The notes beneath the pieces were generated by a model. It worked only from the letters and a program-made list of their open reading frames with translations, had not been told where the DNA came from and did no database searches. Of a stretch of 64,000 bases of DNA, positions 57,732-64,000 are shown one piece after another. The DNA is from an uncultured Prevotella sp. (GTDB lineage: Bacteria; Bacteroidota; Bacteroidia; Bacteroidales; Bacteroidaceae), in NCBI GenBank assembly GCA_946186115.1, contig CAMHLV010000001.1:1-64000 (forward strand), given 5' to 3'. Within the stretch, counting starts at the first letter, position 1; every line of letters starts with the position of its first letter. Position numbers and translations under genes: made by a program.

Positions 57732-59678
57732 ATGGTGGAATACAGACTGACGGATTTTTTGCCAACCACCAAGAAGGAAATGGAATTGCGCGGCTGGGAA
57801 GAGGTGGATGTTATCCTCTTCTCGGCTGACGCTTACGTTGACCATCCTTCGTTTGGAGCCGCAGTCATTGGACGCACTCTTGAGGCCGCTGGATACCGTG
57901 TGGCCATTGTGCCACAACCTGACTGGCACGGTGATTTCCGCGATTTCAAAAAACTGGGGCGTCCAAGGCTGTTCTTTGGCATAGCACCTGGTTGCATGGA
58001 CTCGATGGTCAACAAATATACTGCCAATCGACGACTGCGGTCAGAGGATGCTTATTCACCTGATGGCCGTCACGACATGCGCCCTGAGTATCCCACCATC
58101 GTTTATTCAAGAATACTTCGCCAACTTTACCCTGATGTTCCCATCATCCTTGGCGGTATAGAGGCTTCACTGCGAAGACTTACTCATTACGACTATTGGC
58201 AAGACTCTTTGCGTCCCTGCATTCTATGTGATGCACAAGCCGACCTTATAATCTACGGTATGGGCGAAAAACCAATTCTCGAACTGGCCCGCCGTCTCTC
58301 ACATGAGGTCCAGAAAGCAAATACGGCTAATGAGCCCCATCGTTCTGATGCCACTGTAGTTGTCGATTTCGTCGCCAACACCTGCCACGACATCCCTCAG
58401 ACGGTTTATCTGTCATCAACCGTCACGCCACAGGATGGCGACATCATACTCCACAGCCATGAGGAATGCCTAAAAGACAAACGTTCGCAAGCAGAGAATT
58501 TCCGCCACATAGAAGAGCAGTCGAACATGATGCATGCCCATCGTATCATACAACAGGTAGGCAAGCAGTATGTTGTGGCCAATCCGCCCTACCCTCCTAT
58601 GACAACAGAAGAGCTGGATGCCTCTTTTGATCTTCCATACACTCGCGTTCCTCATCCAAAATACAAAAACAAGCGTATTCCAGCCTACGAGATGATACGT
58701 CACTCCGTGAATATCCATCGTGGCTGCTTCGGAGGATGTGCTTTTTGCACAATATCTGCTCATCAAGGTAAATTCATCACATGCCGTTCGAAAGAGAGCA
58801 TTCTAAGAGAGGTCAAGCAGGTTACTCAGATGAACGACTACAAGGGGTACTTGAGCGATTTGGGCGGACCTTCTGCCAATATGTACGGCATGCACGGACG
58901 CAATATCTCTATCTGTGAAAAGTGTAAACGTCCTAGTTGTATCCATCCGCAAATATGTCCGAATCTGGATACCGACCACTCGAAATTATTGGAGATATAC
59001 CATGCTGTTGATGCGATGCCGGAAGTGAAGAAGAGCTTTATAGGCAGTGGTGTACGATACGACCTCCTGCTCTATCGCAGCAAAGACGAGACAGCAAACA
59101 AGGCAGCACGTGAATACACTCGTGAGCTCATCATGCGCCATGTCAGTGGCAGACTTAAAGTGGCTCCCGAGCACACCAGCGACAAAGTATTGCACCTAAT
59201 GCGCAAGCCTTCCTTCCAACAGTTCTATGAGTTTAAACGCCAGTTTGACCGTATCAATAGAGAGGAAGGTCTGAAACAACAGATAATACCATATTTCATC
59301 TCAAGCCACCCTGGATGTACTGAAGCAGACATGGCCGAGCTGGCAGTTCTTACCAAGCGTCTCGACTTCCAGTTAGAACAGGTTCAGGATTTCACTCCTA
59401 CGCCAATGACGGTGAGCACAGAAATGTGGTACACAGGATTCGACCCATACACTCTTGAACCTGTTAAGAGTGCCAAAAGTCAGAAAGAGAAACTTGCCCA
59501 GCGTCAGTTTTTCTTCTGGTATAAACCCGAGGAACGTCGCAACATAGAACAGAGTCTTCGACGCATTGGACGTACCGACCTCATACAAGAATTATGCCCC
59601 TATGCAAATCATAGAACAAGCCCTCGTGCCCAAGAATCCTCGAAAGAAAAGCGAGGACGGCATCGTCGTCACACCTGA
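57732..59678 (+). CDS. YgiQ family radical SAM protein
   Basis: NIHRGCFGGCAFCTISAHQGKFI; LFFGIAPGCMDSMVNKYTANRRLRSEDAYSP; VAPEHTSDKVLHLMRKP. Confidence 0.94.
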   Translation: MVEYRLTDFLPTTKKEMELRGWEEVDVILFSADAYVDHPSFGAAVIGRTLEAAGYRVAIVPQPDWHGDFRDFKKLGRPRLFFGIAPGCMDSMVNKYTANRRLRSEDAYSPDGRHDMRPEYPTIVYSRILRQLYPDVPIILGGIEASLRRLTHYDYWQDSLRPCILCDAQADLIIYGMGEKPILELARRLSHEVQKANTANEPHRSDATVVVDFVANTCHDIPQTVYLSSTVTPQDGDIILHSHEECLKDKRSQAENFRHIEEQSNMMHAHRIIQQVGKQYVVANPPYPPMTTEELDASFDLPYTRVPHPKYKNKRIPAYEMIRHSVNIHRGCFGGCAFCTISAHQGKFITCRSKESILREVKQVTQMNDYKGYLSDLGGPSANMYGMHGRNISICEKCKRPSCIHPQICPNLDTDHSKLLEIYHAVDAMPEVKKSFIGSGVRYDLLLYRSKDETANKAAREYTRELIMRHVSGRLKVAPEHTSDKVLHLMRKPSFQQFYEFKRQFDRINREEGLKQQIIPYFISSHPGCTEADMAELAVLTKRLDFQLEQVQDFTPTPMTVSTEMWYTGFDPYTLEPVKSAKSQKEKLAQRQFFFWYKPEERRNIEQSLRRIGRTDLIQELCPYANHRTSPRAQESSKEKRGRHRRHT

Positions 59679-60447
59679 CTTTATTGCTGTAATCGACGGT
59701 AGTACTTCAAAGTCAGAATATATGCATAGCTTGCGATCCCCCATTCAAGCCATGCTTGCTCATTCATTCAGGTGTGAGAACGGACGTTATGCCATGCAGC
59801 TTGTCAGCCGATACATCAGTCGAATGCCCAAAACCACAACATGCGAGCAGTTTCTTAGAGGAGTGACGTCATATATCTTCAAGCACTATAGTAAGTCAAT
59901 GCTGAAGAGGTTGTCTGAACATCCCGAAGATCGCATGACGTGCTCTGCTGTAGTCTATAGCCGTGTATCAAGAGAAATATGGATGGTGGGCGACTGTCAT
60001 TGCCTGATAGGAGACAACTATTTCGATAATCCCAAGCCCTACGAAGCCGAACTGGCTGCCATGCGGGCAGAAGAAGTGAAACGGTTGCTTTCGGAAGGCA
60101 AAACCCAGGATGAACTGCTTCGCAACGATACTGCACGTCAGGTAATAATACCACGAATGCTACAAACCATGCAGCAACAGAACATAGGCTACAGCGTCAT
60201 TGACGGATTCCACATTCCTCGTCAGCATGTACGCATACTACCTATCGACTTCAATCCCTGGGAAATAGTACTGGCATCCGACGGATATCCCTTTCTCTGC
60301 TCTACACTCGAAGAAAGCGAAAGCCGGCTTCGACAACAACGCGAAACCGACCCTCTGAATATTGGTCCTATGTTTCAGGCCACTAAAGCCTTCAATCCTG
60401 ATTTCAACTCATTCGACGACCGGGCCTATATCCGATTCTCTGTCTGA
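59602..60447 (+). CDS. PP2C-like serine/threonine phosphatase-fold protein
   Basis: Metal-site-like motifs AVIDGSTS, MVGDCHCLIGD, VLASDGYPFL and SFDDRAYIRF in PP2C order. ATG at 59602 preferred over 59566. Confidence 0.6.
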   Translation: MQIIEQALVPKNPRKKSEDGIVVTPDFIAVIDGSTSKSEYMHSLRSPIQAMLAHSFRCENGRYAMQLVSRYISRMPKTTTCEQFLRGVTSYIFKHYSKSMLKRLSEHPEDRMTCSAVVYSRVSREIWMVGDCHCLIGDNYFDNPKPYEAELAAMRAEEVKRLLSEGKTQDELLRNDTARQVIIPRMLQTMQQQNIGYSVIDGFHIPRQHVRILPIDFNPWEIVLASDGYPFLCSTLEESESRLRQQRETDPLNIGPMFQATKAFNPDFNSFDDRAYIRFSV

Positions 60448-61508
60448 GCAGAACACAAGGCCTGGACTATACGCTCTGCTGTGCGCCCATCCCATCTGTC
60501 GGGTAGAGAACTCTGCTTCCAATTACCAGACATTAACTGGTTCATAGCTTCACTTAACTTGCCTGCATCCTCACCCACAAGCACATTAGTGCCTACCTTT
60601 ACTGTCTCGATATGTTCTGTGTAGCTGTTTAGCGTAATACACGGAACACCATTAAATGTGGCTTCCTCAGCAACATTACCCGAATCGGTAATAATGCCAA
60701 GAGCGTGAGAAGTAAGATAGCCGAATTCGAGGTACGACAGTGGGGATATGGTAATAAAACCTGGAGCAAGAGTCTCGACAGCCTCACGGGCTTTACCACG
60801 GACAGGAGCTATAACAGGTATGTTACCAGCTGTATCGCTTACGGCCTGAAGCATGCGCTGCAGATTGTCACGGTCAGCCAACAGAGCCTTTCGGTTAAGC
60901 GTGAAGACTATGTATTGACCATCGTCAATGCCATCAAGACACGAAGGACGTTGCCAGCGATTCTGCTGACTACGCAGAGAATCCATGAGAATGTTGCCTA
61001 CCATGAATATTTTGTGCATCTCAGCACCCTCGCGAGTCACAATACTGCTGGAGCCTATTCCTGCAGTAAAAAGCATGTCGCTCAGACCATCAATAACCAG
61101 TCGGTTTATCTCCTTTGGCATACGAATATCGAACGAACGTGTACCTGCAACAAGATGAGCAAGTCTGAGACCGCGTTTCTTGGCAACAATTGCAGCAGCC
61201 ATAGTGGATGCAAGGTCGTCAACAACCAATACAGTGTCTGTTTTGTGATTGTCGAGATAACTGTCGAAAGTAGCCATCACGCGACCCGTAAGTTCATTCA
61301 GATTCTCACAGTCAACGTCAAGGAATACGTGGGGATGAGGAATCTGAAGGTCGTCAAAGAGTGTTTGTTCCAGCGCGGGGTCATCCTCACGACCAGCATA
61401 TACCAGCTTATAGCTGATACCTTCTGTGCGTTCTATGGCACGAATGATAGGAGCTACCTTGACAAAATTAGGCCTTGCTCCCGTAAAGATGCATACTTTC
61501 TGTTCCAT
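60426..61508 (-). CDS. UDP-N-acetylglucosamine 2-epimerase family protein (atypical active site)
   Basis: IFTGARPNFVKVAPIIRAIE, AHLVAGTRSFDIRMPKEINRLVID, MVGNILMDSL, ITDSGNVAEEATFNGVPCITLN. Start refined to 61508. Confidence 0.85.
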   Translation of the reverse strand: MEQKVCIFTGARPNFVKVAPIIRAIERTEGISYKLVYAGREDDPALEQTLFDDLQIPHPHVFLDVDCENLNELTGRVMATFDSYLDNHKTDTVLVVDDLASTMAAAIVAKKRGLRLAHLVAGTRSFDIRMPKEINRLVIDGLSDMLFTAGIGSSSIVTREGAEMHKIFMVGNILMDSLRSQQNRWQRPSCLDGIDDGQYIVFTLNRKALLADRDNLQRMLQAVSDTAGNIPVIAPVRGKAREAVETLAPGFITISPLSYLEFGYLTSHALGIITDSGNVAEEATFNGVPCITLNSYTEHIETVKVGTNVLVGEDAGKLSEAMNQLMSGNWKQSSLPDRWDGRTAERIVQALCSAQTENRI

Positions 61509-61549
61509 GGGTGCAAAGATAATATTTCGACAGCAAACAACCAAATAGT

Positions 61550-62740
61550 TTAGCGGTTTTTATTTCTCAGAAACCATGAGTGGGTATAAAGGTGATACAT
61601 CAGCAGACTGGCAATAGTCAGCACCATTGTTGTATATAGCAGAGTATCAATTTTCTTAAAGAACAGCCAATAGCCGATTCCCATACCAAGAGCAAGTCCG
61701 GTCTCCCACCCCAGGAAATAAGTGCTTTGTGAAGTACCTCGTTTGCAATGGCGACTAAGTTTTATGAAGAAAAGCAGAAAACGCGAACTGCATATTCCCA
61801 AGCCCAATCCTGCCAACACCGGTGCTACTGGAGAATCGAAATGAACTATCAGGACGAGCTGTGCTGCACCTAATAATATCAACCCTGAGATTACCTCGCT
61901 CTTTAACTCAGCATTGCGGAACACAAAGCGTTGAGCCAACAAAGCGAGGAAGAAGCCTACCATCACCAAAGCATAAAACAATATTGACACTGGCAACGAC
62001 ATAAGCAAGCCGAATACAATAGCCACGAGCAGCAGATTGGAAAACAGCACCATACCCTCTGGCAGTATAAACCGGTCGAGTGAAGCCTTATGAACATTAT
62101 CCTCAGGTGCTCTGAATGGAAACGAAACCAATTTTATCAGAAGCATCGAAATAATAGCCATCGCTATCGAGACAAGGAATACACTGCCAAAATCATACAA
62201 GTCGTAGATTACCAATCCGACCAGAGGTCCTAACGACAATGCGAAGCGAGAAAACCATGCTGCACTATGATTGGCCTCTGTGCGCTGGTATGATTCACAG
62301 GTATCTATTATCAATGTCGATGACAGTACCATCTGTGCAAGGCCAAATGATGCTCCGAGCAGTAATCTTTGAAGCAATATAAGTCCGAGGTCGGCATACT
62401 CCAACTGCTTCTCATCAATATACCACAACAATGCCATACTGAGGGCCTGGGCAACAACAGCCCACATGTAAACCACGTTACGTCTGTATCGCTGTACAAG
62501 CCATGAACAATGCCAGCCTAACAAGTAAAGTCCAAGAGCAAAGGCGCCTATTGAGAGGCCTGTCTCCATAGGCGATAGTCCTTCTGTCTGCATCAACCAC
62601 TGCGGCAAAACGGGAATCAGTATATATACTGACATCGTCAGCAGCAGGTTGGCCACCAGCAACATCCAAAAGTCACGGTGCCACAGTTTAATATGAACAG
62701 GAGTGTTCTGAGTATTCAAAATACGGAGTTCAAAGTTCAA
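61550..62740 (-). CDS. MFS transporter
   Basis: 12 TM segments; [35 protein letters not shown] cytoplasmic loop pattern. Confidence 0.85.
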   Translation of the reverse strand: MNFELRILNTQNTPVHIKLWHRDFWMLLVANLLLTMSVYILIPVLPQWLMQTEGLSPMETGLSIGAFALGLYLLGWHCSWLVQRYRRNVVYMWAVVAQALSMALLWYIDEKQLEYADLGLILLQRLLLGASFGLAQMVLSSTLIIDTCESYQRTEANHSAAWFSRFALSLGPLVGLVIYDLYDFGSVFLVSIAMAIISMLLIKLVSFPFRAPEDNVHKASLDRFILPEGMVLFSNLLLVAIVFGLLMSLPVSILFYALVMVGFFLALLAQRFVFRNAELKSEVISGLILLGAAQLVLIVHFDSPVAPVLAGLGLGICSSRFLLFFIKLSRHCKRGTSQSTYFLGWETGLALGMGIGYWLFFKKIDTLLYTTMVLTIASLLMYHLYTHSWFLRNKNR

Positions 62741-63558
62741 TACGATTCACTTTCATTGGGGAAGTCGCCCGACTTTACGTCAGACACATAGCGACCTACA
62801 GCATCAGTGATTATCGAATTCAAGTCGGCATAACGGCGCAGAAAGCGCGGCGAGAAGCCCTGTGTCATACCAAGCATGTCGGCATACACAAGAATTTGTC
62901 CGTCACAATTGTTACCAGCCCCGATACCGATAGTCGGGCATTTCACGGCTTTTGTGACCTCTGCTGCGAGATTGGCGGGAACCTTTTCAAGAGTTATTCC
63001 AAAGCAACCAGCCTTATCGAGTGCTATAGCATCCGACATCAGTTTCTCTGCTTCAGCCTCTTCTTTTGCACGAACGGCGTATGTACCAAACTTGTTGATA
63101 CTCTGAGGAGTCAATCCAAGATGAGCCATCACAGGGATTCCAGCATCCAGAATACGTTTTACGGTATCAAGAATCTCAACGCCTCCTTCCATCTTCAGGG
63201 CATCGCATCCACTCTCCTTCATTATGCGTATGGCATTAGTAACGCCTTCGGCGGCATTCACCTGATACGATCCAAAAGGCATATCGCATACCACCAGTGC
63301 GCGCTGAACGGCACGGGCCACACTTTTGGCATGGTATATCATCTGGTCAACAGTAATGGGCAAGGTGGTCTGGTTGCCGGCCATAACATTTGATACCGAG
63401 TCACCTATCAATATTGCGTCAATACCTGCTTTGTCAACGATACCGGCAGTGGTAAAGTCATACGAGGTGAGCATTGAGATCTTCTCGCCCTTTTGCTTCA
63501 TCTCAAGGAAGCGCTGGGTAGTTACTTTGCGATTGTCGCTTACTAAATATCCTGCCAT
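62737..63558 (-). CDS. panB: 3-methyl-2-oxobutanoate hydroxymethyltransferase
   Basis: [87 protein letters not shown]. Confidence 0.96.
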   Translation of the reverse strand: MAGYLVSDNRKVTTQRFLEMKQKGEKISMLTSYDFTTAGIVDKAGIDAILIGDSVSNVMAGNQTTLPITVDQMIYHAKSVARAVQRALVVCDMPFGSYQVNAAEGVTNAIRIMKESGCDALKMEGGVEILDTVKRILDAGIPVMAHLGLTPQSINKFGTYAVRAKEEAEAEKLMSDAIALDKAGCFGITLEKVPANLAAEVTKAVKCPTIGIGAGNNCDGQILVYADMLGMTQGFSPRFLRRYADLNSIITDAVGRYVSDVKSGDFPNESESY

Positions 63559-63586
63559 TTCTTTTTTAATAAATAATATGTAATAT

Positions 63587-64000
63587 CTACTTAATTAAAT
63601 TAATCTCTGTGTAGTCGTTTACCACATAGTGGCACAATGGGCGTATGCTATCTGCTGAATTAGTGGTTGCCAACCCTACAACAGTCATTCCTGCTGCGCG
63701 TCCTGATTTCAGCCCATTGAAAGAATCCTCAAACACATAGCACTGAGTCGGCTCAACACCGAAACGTGATGCAGCAGTAAGATAACAGTCTGGGGCGGGT
63801 TTCGAAGCCGTAAAGTCTTCTGATGTAAGAATAGCATCAAAAAGTGACTTGAATTCAGGATGATGGTGATATACAGCTTCCATCTTCGGCCGGTTGGAAC
63901 TGGTTACCACTGCAGTATAGATGCCTTTATTTCTGAGCATGGCTATAAAATCTTCGAAGCCTTTCACATAGTCGTAGGCCATGTGTTGTTCGAAGTCGTT
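63587..64000 (-). CDS. HAD-superfamily hydrolase (phosphoglucomutase-like), 5' end outside window
   Basis: [79 protein letters not shown]; frame open to the window edge ([11 protein letters not shown]). Confidence 0.9.
   Translation of the reverse strand, partial: NDFEQHMAYDYVKGFEDFIAMLRNKGIYTAVVTSSNRPKMEAVYHHHPEFKSLFDAILTSEDFTASKPAPDCYLTAASRFGVEPTQCYVFEDSFNGLKSGRAAGMTVVGLATTNSADSIRPLCHYVVNDYTEINLIK

Noticed and set aside
60705-61553. 282-aa plus-strand ORF
   Set aside because: Antisense to the well-supported epimerase-family gene; no recognisable domain or promoter.
1-64000. Toxin-antitoxin, restriction-modification or other anti-phage defence island
   Set aside because: No nuclease, methylase, reverse transcriptase, Cas, TIR/SIR2 or toxin-like ORF recognised; AAA+ rarA and the ligase fit ordinary DNA metabolism.

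Overview
A 64-kb chromosomal window from a Bacteroidales bacterium, most likely Prevotella or a close relative. The assignment rests on TAnnTTTG -7 boxes, the TonB/HmuY/T9SS gene families and the house-style of the proteins. No CRISPR array, transposase, integrase or phage module was seen. Main blocks: (1) ~0-13.3 kb, an exopolysaccharide locus: receiver-like/sugar-transferase fusion (cut by the window edge), short TolC-like protein, Wzz with a degenerate kinase domain, Wzy-like polymerase, SGNH esterase, three GT2 enzymes, Wzx-like flippase and Fe-ADH; (2) TRIC channel, rarA, an acidic-tailed unknown, a membrane pyrophosphatase and tRNA-Lys(CTT); (3) two TonB-receptor clusters, one ZnuD-like with a Cys/His-rich partner and one HmuR/HmuY-like with two small secreted proteins, flanking a divergent NAD-dependent ligase and a putative HExxH protein; (4) a long minus-strand run fur-purA-hisS-CE12 esterase-ftsY-rimO-HU-(HU/TM/LysM fusion)-DPP4; (5) DPP III, AraC-type regulator, aminotransferase, LolC/E-like permease, mannitol dehydrogenase family protein, HtrA, GH25 and PPi-dependent phosphofructokinase; (6) golvesin/amidase protein, YgiQ, PP2C-like protein, an atypical UDP-GlcNAc 2-epimerase homologue, MFS, panB and a HAD hydrolase cut by the window edge. 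The observations I rank highest are: an HU-transmembrane-LysM fusion that could physically tie the nucleoid to the cell wall; a ~85-bp promoter-bearing intergenic repeat found at two distant loci, each time preceded by a diverged second copy; and several homologues whose catalytic motifs are altered (GT2 paralog, Wzz kinase domain, WecB-like epimerase). All calls were made by eye from sequence; no database search was run.
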